Below are positions 55,643 through 64,000 of a DNA stretch of 64,000 nt, in pieces (position 1 is the stretch's first letter; every line of letters starts with the position of its first letter). The DNA comes from Chlorobaculum limnaeum (GTDB lineage Bacteria; Bacteroidota; Chlorobiia; Chlorobiales; Chlorobiaceae). The notes below the pieces were generated by a model. It worked only from the letters and a program-made list of their open reading frames with translations. It did not search any database and was not told the origin of the DNA. The stretch spans positions 2,436,001 through 2,500,000 of the forward strand of contig NZ_CP017305.1 in NCBI RefSeq assembly GCF_001747405.1. Direction: 5' to 3'. Both the position numbers and the translations under genes were made by a program.

Positions 55643-55706
55643 GGATCAACGAACGACGAGCATGTTCGATACCGGTTTCAATACCGGGAAAATCACCCTT
55701 CACGAA

Positions 55707-55736
55707 AAAGGCCGCGGCATACAATCCGCGGCCTTT
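55707..55736 (-). terminator. terminator after dsrP
   Basis: AAAGGCCGCGG and CCGCGGCCTTT pair perfectly over an eight-base loop, with a T run on the minus strand. It lies 34 bases past the dsrP stop and separates the dsr structural genes from the siroheme genes. Confidence 0.85.
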
Positions 55737-55769
55737 GAATCTTCTGGGCAATCCTTCAAACCAGCCTTC

Positions 55770-56921
55770 TCACTCCTGCGTCTTGACGGCGATGGCGGTC
55801 TTGAGCAACATGGTCAGCACGAGCAGGCCGATGGCCCAGATACCGAGCGTGACCGAAATTTCGGTGGCCGTCGGCATGTAGTCCACGATCTCTTCGAGCG
55901 GCGTCGGTACGAATCCGCCAAAGACGAGGCCCATTCCCTTGTCGATCCAGATCGAGACGACGAGGCCGATGCAGGCCGCGATGAGCGCGCCGTTTTTGCG
56001 GCGCAGCGGCGGGGAGAGCAGCACACCCACCGAGATGATGCCGGTGATGAGCGAGAACCACATCCACGGCACGAGCGGCGCGTGGCCTTCGAGGCCGAAG
56101 AAGAGGTACTGCAAGCTGTGCATGTGCGCCGGAATGTTGCTGTAGAAGGCCGTGAAAAACTCCGTGCCGAGGAAAAAGAGATTGGCCAGGCCAGCATAAG
56201 AGGCGAGCACCGAAAGCTTGAGACGCGCTTCCGGGCCGGCGTCGAATTTGGCGACCTTCTTCAGAATGAAGGTGATGAGAATCAGAATGGCCGTACCGGC
56301 GGCGAAGGCCGAGGCGAGGAATCGCGGGGCGAGCACGGCAGTCAGCCAGAGGTGGCGACCCGGCAGACCGGCGAAGAGAAACGCCGTCACCGTGTGGATG
56401 CTGAAGGCCCACGGAATCGAAATGTAGATCAGCGCCTTCACCCACGGCGCGGGAGCCACGCCTTTGCGCTCCGCGCCGAGCACCGCCCAACCGCTGATGA
56501 GGTTCAGGAACAGGTAGCCGTTGAGCACCATGACGTCCCAGAAGACCATCGAGTGGGGCGAGGGATAGAGCAGCACGTTGAGCACGCGGTCGGGGCGGCC
56601 CATGTCGGCCAGAATGAAGAGCATGCACATCAGCGCCGCCGAAACGGCGAGGAACTCTCCGACGATGACGATTTTCGAAAAGGCCTTCTGGTTGTGCAGG
56701 TAGTACGGCAGCACCAGCATCACGGCCGAGGCGGCCACCCCGACCAGAAAGGTGAACTGGGCGATGTAGACGCCCCAGCTTATGTCACGGCCCATGCCGG
56801 TGACGCCGAGGCCGAGGGTCATCTGGCGGGCGTAAGCCGACACTCCGAGCCCGATGACGACGAGCAGGATGGCTACCCATGTCCAGTAGCCGCGGCCTCC
56901 TTTGAGCGCTTTCTCGATCAT
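55770..56921 (-). CDS. dsrP: DsrP, NrfD-like quinone-interacting membrane subunit
   Basis: 383 residues with about ten membrane helices, the NrfD/PsrC type that contacts the quinone pool. Conserved polar residues lie in LADMGRPDR and PHSMVFWD. It belongs to the DsrMKJOP complex that links the menaquinone pool to cytoplasmic sulfur chemistry. It begins nine bases after dsrO. Confidence 0.93.
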   Translation of the reverse strand: MIEKALKGGRGYWTWVAILLVVIGLGVSAYARQMTLGLGVTGMGRDISWGVYIAQFTFLVGVAASAVMLVLPYYLHNQKAFSKIVIVGEFLAVSAALMCMLFILADMGRPDRVLNVLLYPSPHSMVFWDVMVLNGYLFLNLISGWAVLGAERKGVAPAPWVKALIYISIPWAFSIHTVTAFLFAGLPGRHLWLTAVLAPRFLASAFAAGTAILILITFILKKVAKFDAGPEARLKLSVLASYAGLANLFFLGTEFFTAFYSNIPAHMHSLQYLFFGLEGHAPLVPWMWFSLITGIISVGVLLSPPLRRKNGALIAACIGLVVSIWIDKGMGLVFGGFVPTPLEEIVDYMPTATEISVTLGIWAIGLLVLTMLLKTAIAVKTQE

Positions 56922-56930
56922 GGCTTATGG

Positions 56931-57707
56931 TTAGATGATGTAAAAGACTGACGGCAGCGTGCCGAGTTCCGGCTTGCGCTGCATGGTTTCGTTCGCGGCG
57001 AGCATCTTGCGAATCTCCGAATCGGGCTTGTTCAGATCGCCGAAGGTGAGCGCATTCTCCGCGCAACTGACGACGCAGGCCGGAAGCTCGCCCTTGACGA
57101 GCCGCTCCGAGCAGAAGTTGCACTTCTCGACCACGCCGCGCATTCTCGTCGGATAGGCGGTGCTCAGCTCTTTGACCTTCGGACGCGGGTCTTCCCAGTT
57201 GAAGCTGCGCGAACCGTAAGGGCAGGCGGCCATGCAGAAGCGGCAGCCGATGCAGCGGTGGTAGTCGATGGAGACAATGCCGTCCCAGCGCTTGAAGGTC
57301 GCTTCGGTCGGGCACGCCTTGGTGCAGGGCGGCTCGGCGCAGTGGTTGCAGAGCGTCAGCACCTGGCGTTCGAGCACTTCGGGATTCTGGAACTGCGTGC
57401 TGGCGGTTGGAAAAGCGTGCTCGTAGCCGCTCTTCCATATCCACTTCACCTCGCTCTTCGACTTGCCGAAGTCCGGAACGTTATGGTCGTGGTGGCAGCG
57501 AACGATGCACTCGGTGCAATTGCCGAGGCACTTGCGGGTATCGATCAGCATCCCCCAGCGCACCTTGCCGGGCACGGGAGCATCGGTAAAACTCGACGAA
57601 TCAGTCGGTTCGAGCGCGAAGGCCGGGATCAGACCCGCGGCCGCGCCCAGTCCGGCCAGAGCGCCCAGACCTGCTTTCTTCAGAAATTCTCTGCGATTTT
57701 GACTCAT
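56931..57707 (-). CDS. dsrO: DsrO, periplasmic ferredoxin-like iron-sulfur protein
   Basis: 258 residues from the ATG at 57707. A Tat signal ([16 protein letters not shown]) exports a four-cluster ferredoxin-like protein, with Cys groups [40 protein letters not shown] and CNFCSERL. The start overlaps the dsrJ stop by four bases (ATGA). The longer frame to 58064 overlaps dsrJ and is not the gene. Confidence 0.93.
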   Translation of the reverse strand: MSQNRREFLKKAGLGALAGLGAAAGLIPAFALEPTDSSSFTDAPVPGKVRWGMLIDTRKCLGNCTECIVRCHHDHNVPDFGKSKSEVKWIWKSGYEHAFPTASTQFQNPEVLERQVLTLCNHCAEPPCTKACPTEATFKRWDGIVSIDYHRCIGCRFCMAACPYGSRSFNWEDPRPKVKELSTAYPTRMRGVVEKCNFCSERLVKGELPACVVSCAENALTFGDLNKPDSEIRKMLAANETMQRKPELGTLPSVFYII

Positions 57708-58126
57708 TGCGGTACCTCCATCGGCGACAGATGACAATTCCAGCATGTCGGCTTGACATTGGCATACTCGTGACACATAAAACAGAACATCGGATTCGAA
57801 CCGTGGCACCCGAGGCAGGTGTTCAGGCTCTTGTCGAAGTGCGCGCCTTCGGGATTGACGAAGGTGCGGTTCCCCTTGCGCACCGAATCCTTGCGCCACT
57901 TGTCGAGCACCTGCATGTGGTGCGCCCGCATGTAGTCGGTCGGCAGGATGCACTTGGCGCTGTCCACCGGCGCGCCTTTGGCGGCCGACGCCGCGACCGG
58001 CGCGACGGCATCGGCGGCTATCGCCGGAGCCGAGCCGTGATGACCGGCCTGGATGAAAAACCATGCCGCCACGAAAACAGCGAGGCCGGCGGCGATGGCT
58101 GCAAGAAACTGACTGAACTTATTCAT
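57704..58126 (-). CDS. dsrJ: DsrJ, triheme cytochrome c
   Basis: 140 residues. An uncleaved or signal-type N-terminal helix (residues 9-27) and three heme sites, CLGCH, CFMCH and CWNCH, in the last 40 residues. DsrJ is the periplasmic heme subunit of DsrMKJOP and carries a heme with unusual ligands in relatives. It overlaps both neighbours (eight bases with dsrK, four with dsrO). Confidence 0.93.
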   Translation of the reverse strand: MNKFSQFLAAIAAGLAVFVAAWFFIQAGHHGSAPAIAADAVAPVAASAAKGAPVDSAKCILPTDYMRAHHMQVLDKWRKDSVRKGNRTFVNPEGAHFDKSLNTCLGCHGSNPMFCFMCHEYANVKPTCWNCHLSPMEVPQ

Positions 58127-59771
58127 CGTCGTCGCCCTCCCCGAATCCGGCCATCGGATTCTCTCTCAGGTCTTCGGTTCTCTTCTTTTCCCCCTGCATG
58201 ATGAGCGCGTTGCCAACCAGTTCGTGCAGTCCGTAGACCGTCACGCCCGGATTCCAGTAGCGCATCAGCGCCGGAAGACTGGCCCGGTCGATGGCGCAGA
58301 TGGTGACCAGCGAATCGACCTTGTGCTTCTCCCGCACGTGCGCCACGGCGCTCGCTCTCGGGAAACCGCCTCTCATGCGGGTGTCCATGAACTCCTCGGC
58401 GTTCAGGCCGCTGCCCGATCCGCAGCAGAAGGTCTGCTCCTTGATGGTATTTTCAGGCATTTCGTGGAAAACGTTGCACACCTTGTTGAGAACATAGCGC
58501 GGCTCCTCGAACATGCCCATGCCGCGGGCGACGTTGCATGAGTCGTGGAAGGTAGTGCGCAGGTGGTCGTTGCGCGTGGGGTCGAGCTTCAGCTTGCCGT
58601 GCTTGATGAGGTCGGCAGTGAACTCGGCGATATGCACCATTTTGGTGGTTTTCGCGTTGGTGAACTTCGTCCCGGTGATGGGCGAAACCGGCTCCTTGAG
58701 GAAGTCCGCCGGGCCGTTCATGGTGTTCATGTACTGATGCACCACGCGCCACATGTGACCGCACTCTCCGCCAAGAATCCACTTGACTCCGAGACGTTTC
58801 GCCTCGTGGTACATCTTGGCGTTGATCTTTTTCATCATCTCGTTCGAGGTGAACATGCCGAAGTTGCCACCCTCCGAAGCGTAGGTGCTGATGGTGTAAT
58901 CAAGACCGATGTGGTGGAAGAGCAGCAGGTAGCCCATCATCGTATAGACGCCGGGATCGGCGAAGACGTCGCCCGACGGCGTGATGAACAGGATTTCGGC
59001 CCCCTTGCGGTTGAAGGTCGGATTGACCTTCACGCCGGTCACATCCTCGATGTCATCGACCAGCGACATGATGTTCTGCTCGAAGGTGTGCGGCTCGATG
59101 CCGAGGTGGTTGCCCGTGCGGTTGCAGTTGGCCACCGGCGCGAGAATCCAGTTGTTGTTCACGCCGATGAGGTTGAGCAGCTCGCGCACCATCATGGTGA
59201 TTTCGGCGGTGTCGATGCCCATCGGGCAGAAGACCGAACAGCGGCGACACTCGGTGCACTGATGGAAGTACATGTGCCACTCCTTGATCACATCCTGCGT
59301 GAGCGTCCTCGATCCGGAAAAATCCTTGAGGATCTTTGCCAGACCCGTGAAGTCGTTGCGATAGACCGAACGGACAAGCTCGGCGCGAAGCACCGGCATG
59401 TTCTTCGGGTCGCCCGTGCCGAGGAAAAAGTGGCACTTGTCGGCGCATGCGCCGCAGCGCACGCAACTGTCCATGAACACCTTGAACGAACGGAACCGCT
59501 TCAGGCGATCCTTCATGCCGTCGCGGATGGTTTTTTCCCATCCTGCGGGAAGCTGCCAGTCCTTGTCGGTGGCAGCCCATTTCCTCGGGTTGGCGAAGTG
59601 CAGCTCGTCGAGCACTTCAGGCTTGGCGGGAAAACACCAGTTGCCGTCGCGGAACTCCACCGGCAAATCCCACCAATCCTTACCGCCGAACTCCCCCTTG
59701 AGGAGCCGCGGCTTCTTTTGTTCGAACTCTTTCTTGAGTTCGTCTGGCTTGAGGGCGTATTTATTGGACAT
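58119..59771 (-). CDS. dsrK: DsrK, HdrD-like iron-sulfur subunit
   Basis: 550 residues, cytoplasmic. Two 4Fe-4S motifs ([14 protein letters not shown] and [14 protein letters not shown]) in the first half and, near the C-terminus, the Cys-rich CCG segment (CCGSGSGLN) that holds the special cluster of heterodisulfide reductases. DsrK is thought to oxidise or reduce DsrC trisulfide. It starts six bases after dsrM. Confidence 0.95.
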   Translation of the reverse strand: MSNKYALKPDELKKEFEQKKPRLLKGEFGGKDWWDLPVEFRDGNWCFPAKPEVLDELHFANPRKWAATDKDWQLPAGWEKTIRDGMKDRLKRFRSFKVFMDSCVRCGACADKCHFFLGTGDPKNMPVLRAELVRSVYRNDFTGLAKILKDFSGSRTLTQDVIKEWHMYFHQCTECRRCSVFCPMGIDTAEITMMVRELLNLIGVNNNWILAPVANCNRTGNHLGIEPHTFEQNIMSLVDDIEDVTGVKVNPTFNRKGAEILFITPSGDVFADPGVYTMMGYLLLFHHIGLDYTISTYASEGGNFGMFTSNEMMKKINAKMYHEAKRLGVKWILGGECGHMWRVVHQYMNTMNGPADFLKEPVSPITGTKFTNAKTTKMVHIAEFTADLIKHGKLKLDPTRNDHLRTTFHDSCNVARGMGMFEEPRYVLNKVCNVFHEMPENTIKEQTFCCGSGSGLNAEEFMDTRMRGGFPRASAVAHVREKHKVDSLVTICAIDRASLPALMRYWNPGVTVYGLHELVGNALIMQGEKKRTEDLRENPMAGFGEGDDDE

Positions 59772-59777
59772 AATTGA

Positions 59778-60773
59778 TTATTGCTTTTCGACCGGAAGAC
59801 CCGCCTTTTTCATTTTTTCGCGGAACTCGTCTTCGTATTCGGCATAAGTCCTGAACTTGATGTCGGGATTCCAGGGGTTGACATGCCGCCTGGCGCGGCT
59901 GTTGTTCGGCAGGTTGCGCGTCGGGCTGAGGAAGATGCCGCCCATGTGCACCAGCTTGCTGAACGGAATGTAGGCAAGCAGCACGCAAACCAGGAACAGG
60001 TGAACATAGAACAGGACGCCAATCGGTTCAGGCGCGTCGAAGCCGAAGTGAGCCAGCGTCATGGCCAGCGCCTTGACCGGCATGACATTGACCTTGGTCA
60101 CGTAGCGCATGCTGATGCCGATGACGGCGATAGCGCCAAAGAGGAAAAGCGGGAAATAGTCCGTCGAGAGCGAGAGCAGCCGCATCTTTTCGTCCGACAG
60201 GCGGCGCAGCACCAGAAAGGTGATAGCGGCCAGCGCGAGGGCGTCGGTGAGGTAGAATGCGGGCACGGTGACATCGAGGAAGCTGTCGAAGGTTTCGAGC
60301 AACCCGATCGGCATCGGCAGGGTTTCGAGGAAAAAGCGCGCGTGGCGAATGACGATGACGAGCATCGACCAGTGAAACGCCAGGCCGCCGAGCCACAGCC
60401 ATTTGTGCGAACCGTAGACCAGCTTTGGGCCGCCGTGCAGTTCGGCCTTGGTGTTGCGGAAGAGCGAACGGAACAGGAATACTTCGGAGAGCACCCGGAC
60501 AGCCGCCATGAAGGGATTCGACGGACACTCCAGCGGGTTGGTCTTGACCCAGTCGAGCGACTGCTCCTGACCGCAGGTTGTCGGAATGTTGAACGGCACC
60601 GGCCTGCGGATCCAGTCGATGAGGCGGAAGAACATTCCGAGTACGAGAATGGCCGCCGCGGCGTAGGGAATGACGATGGCGAAAACGTAGTCGAGCTTGC
60701 CGTAGGTGATTCCGGCCCAGGGAATCAGCGCCAGCACAATCACCGCGATCAGCGGTTTCAGCACTTTCTTCAT
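59778..60773 (-). CDS. dsrM: DsrM, NarI-like b-type cytochrome subunit
   Basis: 331 residues with about six membrane helices and paired His residues in WLGGLAFHWSMLVIVIRHARFF and the KVNVMPVKALAMTLAHFGF region that can hold heme b. It moves electrons between the quinone pool and DsrK. Its ATG overlaps the end of the preceding gene by four bases. Confidence 0.93.
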   Translation of the reverse strand: MKKVLKPLIAVIVLALIPWAGITYGKLDYVFAIVIPYAAAAILVLGMFFRLIDWIRRPVPFNIPTTCGQEQSLDWVKTNPLECPSNPFMAAVRVLSEVFLFRSLFRNTKAELHGGPKLVYGSHKWLWLGGLAFHWSMLVIVIRHARFFLETLPMPIGLLETFDSFLDVTVPAFYLTDALALAAITFLVLRRLSDEKMRLLSLSTDYFPLFLFGAIAVIGISMRYVTKVNVMPVKALAMTLAHFGFDAPEPIGVLFYVHLFLVCVLLAYIPFSKLVHMGGIFLSPTRNLPNNSRARRHVNPWNPDIKFRTYAEYEDEFREKMKKAGLPVEKQ

Positions 60774-61210
60774 GCTTCGGCCCTCCTGAGCGCCATGTGC
60801 ATCTTGCGGCGGCCCTCGTCGAATTTGATCTGGCAGATGGTCTCACGGTGCTTCATGTAGCTGTCGAAGGCTTGCAGGGTGAGCTCTTCGAGGCGGTCGC
60901 GGCACGGATGGTCGCACCCGGCGGGCAGCTCTTCGATCAGTCCACGTAGCATGAACAGGATCGACAGTGATCTGGAAGGAGGAATATCCTGGACAGCAAG
61001 GATCCGGGTGATGCGCATGATCGGCTCGGCGGCCTGTACGGTGCGATCCGTCACGGCATCGAGCAGAGCGCCCAGCTCCTCGGCGATGGCGGCAGCGACC
61101 AGCGAGCCGTGGCTCGCGCCGCCGGGCAGCATCGCCACGACAGACGAACTCCACCGGTCGAGCAGGGTTTTCCGGTTCTCTTTGACTATCTGTTCCCACG
61201 CTCTCGTCAT
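60770..61210 (-). CDS. dsrT: DsrT-position protein with RsbRD-like N-terminal fold
   Basis: 146 residues from the ATG at 61210. All helical: AWEQIVKENRKTLLDRWSSSVVAMLP resembles the RsbRD N-terminal (globin-like, non-heme) domain. A protein in this position, between dsrL/dsrU and dsrM, is called DsrT in green sulfur bacteria and some sulfate reducers. Its function is not known. The stop overlaps dsrM, so expression is tied to the membrane complex. The name rests on position. Confidence 0.75.
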   Translation of the reverse strand: MTRAWEQIVKENRKTLLDRWSSSVVAMLPGGASHGSLVAAAIAEELGALLDAVTDRTVQAAEPIMRITRILAVQDIPPSRSLSILFMLRGLIEELPAGCDHPCRDRLEELTLQAFDSYMKHRETICQIKFDEGRRKMHMALRRAEA

Positions 61211-61249
61211 AAGATTGCAGAATAAGAGGTTGTTACATTCAAAACAGCG

Positions 61250-61272
61250 CGCCGGTCTTCTGGAGACCGGCG
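61250..61272 (-). terminator. hairpin between dsrU and dsrT
   Basis: CGCCGGTCT and AGACCGGCG pair perfectly around five bases; on the minus strand a TTTT follows about seven bases further. It may attenuate transcription between dsrL-U and the TMKJOP part, or serve as an RNA-processing site. Confidence 0.55.
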
Positions 61273-61299
61273 AACTTGAAGCGCTTCCCGAAAGCGGGA

Positions 61300-61662
61300 T
61301 CAGGCGCACCTGGCCATGAAGGCCTCGTAAACCGGACGCCAGGTTTTGGCCACCGCCTCGAAAGGCAATTCGAGGTACTGACAAAGATAAAGGGCGTCAT
61401 GGACATCGCCAAGATTTCCTTTTTTTAACGCTTCGAGCGCTTTCTTGCCGGACTCGGCGGTATCCTGCCCCGTCAGGCGGGCCTGCCGCCAGTAGTTGAT
61501 CGCCTCTTCGCGATAGACGGCGTTTTTGGGAAGTGACTCGGCAGCCTTGAGGCTGCTCACCTCGACCTGACGGTTGCCAAAAGCGACCGGCCAGCCGGAA
61601 TCCTGCCAGTGAGAGGAGGTTTCGATGGCCTTCTCGACCATCGGGATCATATCGTCCATCAT
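61300..61662 (-). CDS. dsrU: small helical protein in the dsrU position
   Basis: 120 residues, soluble, mainly helical (MVEKAIETSSHWQDSGWPVAFGNRQVEVSSLKAAESLP...). I recognise no enzyme motif. It starts 32 bases after the dsrL stop and precedes dsrT, the position called dsrU in green sulfur bacteria. The name is positional; I do not assign a function. Confidence 0.65.
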   Translation of the reverse strand: MMDDMIPMVEKAIETSSHWQDSGWPVAFGNRQVEVSSLKAAESLPKNAVYREEAINYWRQARLTGQDTAESGKKALEALKKGNLGDVHDALYLCQYLELPFEAVAKTWRPVYEAFMARCA

Positions 61663-61694
61663 AGGGTTTCGCTCTTTTCAGGTTTCGATGATTC

Positions 61695-63428
61695 TTACAG
61701 TCCGTCGCCCATGCCCATCTGGATGTAGCCGCAGGGGCAGACCAGGGAGCAGAGGTGGCAGCCGACGCATTTCGAGTAGTTGGTGTACACTTTTTCGCCT
61801 GCCGGGTTGTCGCGGTAGCGCGTGATCGCCTCCTGCGGGCAGAACGAGACGCACTGCTTGCAGTCGAAGCAGAAGCCGCAGCTCATGCACCGTTTCGATT
61901 CGGTGAGCGCGTCCTCCGGGCTGAGCGCCACGAGCAGTTCGTCGTGGTTGCCCACCACCACCTCCGGCTCGATAGTGCTGCGCCGGGCCTGTGGCGTGTG
62001 CACGAAGTAGAGCATGTCCTGCTTGTGCGGCTTGGTGATTTCGCGGTACGGGTACTCCGGCATCGACTCGCCCTTCAGGAAGGCGTCGATCGAGGCGGCG
62101 GCTTTGCGTCCGTGCCCCACGGCGGTGGTGATGAGATCGACCTTCAGCGCGTCGCCGCCGCCGAAGAGCTTCTCGCGGCCCGGAATGCGGAAGTTGCGGT
62201 CAACCTTGAGCCACGGGCCGCTCGACGCGCTGCCGAGGCCTGACAGGTCGGTCGCCTGGCCGATGGCCGCCACCACCATGTCCGCTTCGACGACGAAGCT
62301 CTCGTCGGTGCTTTTGTAGCGCAGGAACGGAATCGGCGAGTTCCAGCCCTCTTCGCCCTTCGCTTTCTTGACCATTTTAGTGCAGCGCAGGCCGGTGACG
62401 CCGCTCTCGCCGCCGAGCACCTCTGCGGTGCCGGTCTGGAAGTACATCGTCGTGCCCTCTTTTACGGCGTCGTCGTATTCGTTCTCGAAGCAGGCCATCT
62501 CTTCGCGCGGTACGCCGGAGATGATCGAGGCTTGCGAGCCGAGGCGCAGGGCGAGCCGGGCGACGTCCATCGCCACGTTGCCGTCGCCGATCACCACCAC
62601 GTGCTTGCCGACCGGAATGTCGTCGCCGAGCACTTCGTAGCTCTTCAGGAAGTCGATGGCGTTGGTCGCGCCGGGCGTGCCGTCGAAGCCGGGCACGGGC
62701 AGGCCGCGCCCTTTCTGCGCGCCGACGCCGATGAACACCGCGTCGTACTCCGCTTCGAGCTGTTCGAGCGTCACGTCCTTGCCGATGGTGACGCCCATCT
62801 TCGTCTCGACGCCGAGGTCGATGATTCTGGCGATTTCGGCTTCGAGCACCTTGCGATCCACCCGGTAGCCCATGATGCCGTAGAGCACCATGCCGCCGAG
62901 CTTTTCGTTGGCGTCGTAGATGGTGACGGCGTGGCCTTTGCGGCGAAGCTGGTACGCGGCGGACAGTCCCGCCGGGCCGCCGCCGATGATGGCGACTCGC
63001 TTGCCGGTGTCAGCGCCGGGGCCTTTGAGTTTGAGGTTGTTTGCGATGGCGTAGTTGCCGATCACCTGCTCGACGGCGTTGATGGCCACGCTTTCGTCAT
63101 GGACGCCGCGATTGCATTTGCTCTGGCACGGGTGCGGGCAGATGCGGCCCATGATCGCCGGAAACGGGTTGGTCTCCACCGCCGTCTCCCACGCCGATTT
63201 CAGCGCATCGTCCGACGGGTCGGTGCCGTTCAGAAAGCGGTTGATGCCGCGAATGTCCTCGCCTGCCGGGCACTCCGCCGTGCAGGGCGGAGTCTGCGGC
63301 ACGTAGACCGGGCATTTGTGGCTGTGATCCCCGAAGGCGACGATCTTGTCGGTCCCTGTCAGTTCGCTGAAGGCAGGGAAGACGTACTCTGTCGCAAAAT
63401 CGAGAATCGGGTTTGATTCTGCATTCAT
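61695..63428 (-). CDS. dsrL: DsrL, iron-sulfur flavoprotein NAD(P)H oxidoreductase
   Basis: 577 residues. N-terminal Fe-S segment (CTAECPAGEDIRGINRF; CPHPCQSKCNRG), FAD fold IIGGGPAGLSAAYQLRRKGH (about residues 149-168), NAD(P)H fold VVIGDGNVAMDVARLA (about 284-299) and a C-terminal ferredoxin tail with CMSCGFCFDCKQCVSFCP and CVGCHLCSLVCP. DsrL partners DsrAB, transferring electrons between the reverse sulfite reductase and NAD(P). It begins 24 bases after dsrB. Confidence 0.95.
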   Translation of the reverse strand: MNAESNPILDFATEYVFPAFSELTGTDKIVAFGDHSHKCPVYVPQTPPCTAECPAGEDIRGINRFLNGTDPSDDALKSAWETAVETNPFPAIMGRICPHPCQSKCNRGVHDESVAINAVEQVIGNYAIANNLKLKGPGADTGKRVAIIGGGPAGLSAAYQLRRKGHAVTIYDANEKLGGMVLYGIMGYRVDRKVLEAEIARIIDLGVETKMGVTIGKDVTLEQLEAEYDAVFIGVGAQKGRGLPVPGFDGTPGATNAIDFLKSYEVLGDDIPVGKHVVVIGDGNVAMDVARLALRLGSQASIISGVPREEMACFENEYDDAVKEGTTMYFQTGTAEVLGGESGVTGLRCTKMVKKAKGEEGWNSPIPFLRYKSTDESFVVEADMVVAAIGQATDLSGLGSASSGPWLKVDRNFRIPGREKLFGGGDALKVDLITTAVGHGRKAAASIDAFLKGESMPEYPYREITKPHKQDMLYFVHTPQARRSTIEPEVVVGNHDELLVALSPEDALTESKRCMSCGFCFDCKQCVSFCPQEAITRYRDNPAGEKVYTNYSKCVGCHLCSLVCPCGYIQMGMGDGL

Positions 63429-63452
63429 GAGGTTGCTCCTTTGCTTTTCAGC

Positions 63453-64000
63453 TTAAAAACGGATGTGCGCCGACTGGTTGAAGGTGGTTCGGGCGTGACG
63501 GTAGCTGTCGATCATGTTGTCGTCGAACTGCAAGCCGGTCTCCTCGAAGAAACGCTTCCAGCCGATGCGGTTGATCCATTCGCCGATGCGCTCCCACGGG
63601 CGGCCTCCGGCTTTGTAGGCGGTCAGGATGCGGCCGACGACCTCGGTCACCTCCGGCCAGCGCGGCGGGTTGTTGGGCAGGTTGTGCGCGACGAGACTCA
63701 TCGTCGAGGGCTTCGAGCGGGCGTTGCTGTTTTTGCCGCCGACCCAGACGGCGAACTTGGAGTGTTCGGGGTGGTTGATCTCCATCGCTGGGCAGGCGCC
63801 AAAACACGCGCCGCAGCAGATGCACTTAGCTTCGTCAACCATGAGGCTCTTTTTGCCGTCAACGACGGTCGGGCGGATCGCGGCGACCGGGCAGCGGGCC
63901 ACGGCTTTCGGCAGTTCGCAGGTCTTGACGAGGTGGTCGTGGTTGATGCGCGGTGGTCGGGTGTGCTTGACGACCACCGCGATGTCGGCCTGGCCGCCGC
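63453..64000 (-). CDS. dsrB: DsrB, sulfite reductase beta subunit (N-terminus outside window)
   Basis: The C-terminal 182 codons are present; the frame stays open to the right edge. HTRPPRINHDHL and the coupled-siroheme region lead into a ferredoxin insert CICCGACFGACP, then VWVGGKNSNARSKPS and the family's helical end. DsrB with DsrA holds the siroheme-[4Fe-4S] centre that oxidises persulfide sulfur to sulfite in phototrophs. dsrA and dsrC should lie just beyond the edge. Confidence 0.93.
   Translation of the reverse strand, partial: GGQADIAVVVKHTRPPRINHDHLVKTCELPKAVARCPVAAIRPTVVDGKKSLMVDEAKCICCGACFGACPAMEINHPEHSKFAVWVGGKNSNARSKPSTMSLVAHNLPNNPPRWPEVTEVVGRILTAYKAGGRPWERIGEWINRIGWKRFFEETGLQFDDNMIDSYRHARTTFNQSAHIRF

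Noticed and set aside
55536-56951. 471-codon plus-strand frame opposite dsrP
   Set aside because: His/Arg/Glu-rich shadow of a membrane protein gene; dsrP is certain on the minus strand.
58545-59777. 410-codon plus-strand frame opposite dsrK
   Set aside because: Antisense of dsrK, which has all its Cys motifs.

Overview
The window reads as chromosome of a green sulfur bacterium (Chlorobiaceae), most likely a Chlorobaculum. The evidence is chlorosome envelope proteins (CsmB-type, CsmE, CsmD), a lycopene/gamma-carotene cyclase of the CruA/CruB family, flavocytochrome c sulfide dehydrogenase (fccAB), a dsr sulfur-oxidation operon and a separate atpDC operon with a short epsilon subunit. A radical-SAM gene that looks like bciD sits beside a CruB-type cyclase. 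That points to a brown, low-light strain making bacteriochlorophyll e and isorenieratene, for example a C. limnaeum-like organism; this species assignment is inference from gene content.

Layout. 1-9,261: pigment island with an alpha/beta hydrolase (cut by the window edge), an ICMT-like membrane methyltransferase, an NYC1/NOL-like SDR, a DUF1997 protein, cruB, an orphan Nif11-like peptide, bciD, a BchF/BchV-type hydratase, a MITE-like repeat and a BchQ/BchR-type B12 radical-SAM methyltransferase whose start is displaced by an A9 tract. 9,492-9,725: CsmB-type chlorosome protein. 9,808-14,412: apparent N-acetylmuramate salvage operon (AmgK-like kinase, MurU-like uridylyltransferase, NamZ-type exo-muramidase, sodium:solute symporter). 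14,537-17,417: two single-domain response regulators around a histidine kinase split by a frameshift. 17,513-18,313: csmE and csmD. 18,400-28,474: mixed housekeeping (SDR, pentapeptide-repeat protein, ArsA-type ATPase, HTH-PAS regulator, TerC, Kup, TPR protein, RlpA).

28,755-33,406: the most unusual locus, three co-directional genes encoding a TIR-transmembrane-PDZ protein, an alpha/beta-hydrolase-TPR protein and a nucleoside-deoxyribosyltransferase-like (DRHyd-like) plus TPR/TRAFs-binding protein. It looks like a nucleotide/NAD-targeting conflict or anti-phage module. 33,912-35,628: fccAB, sulfide oxidation, followed by a large structured hairpin. 35,937-48,439: MsrB, MFS exporter, SatP-type transporter, dodecin, FadL-type porin, GTP-PEPCK, TlpA-type thioredoxin, tRNA-Thr(CGT), atpDC, LD-carboxypeptidase, ClpS and a 7-TM protein.

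48,458-50,080: a complete insertion sequence with matching terminal inverted repeats and a 6-bp target duplication. 50,120-53,298: a HemD-like gene remnant and a Roco (LRR-Roc-COR) protein interrupted by a one-base frameshift. 53,552-64,000: minus-strand dsr operon read as dsrB (partial)-L-U-T-M-K-J-O-P, then siroheme genes (precorrin-2 dehydrogenase and CobA-HemD fusion). Together with fccAB this gives oxidation of sulfide to stored sulfur and onward to sulfite, with siroheme made for DsrAB.

Three genes (BchQ-like, histidine kinase, Roco) each need one extra base to read through. This could be real decay or slippage, but three one-base losses also raise the possibility of assembly errors. 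Product names come from reading motifs and family resemblance; no database search was run.
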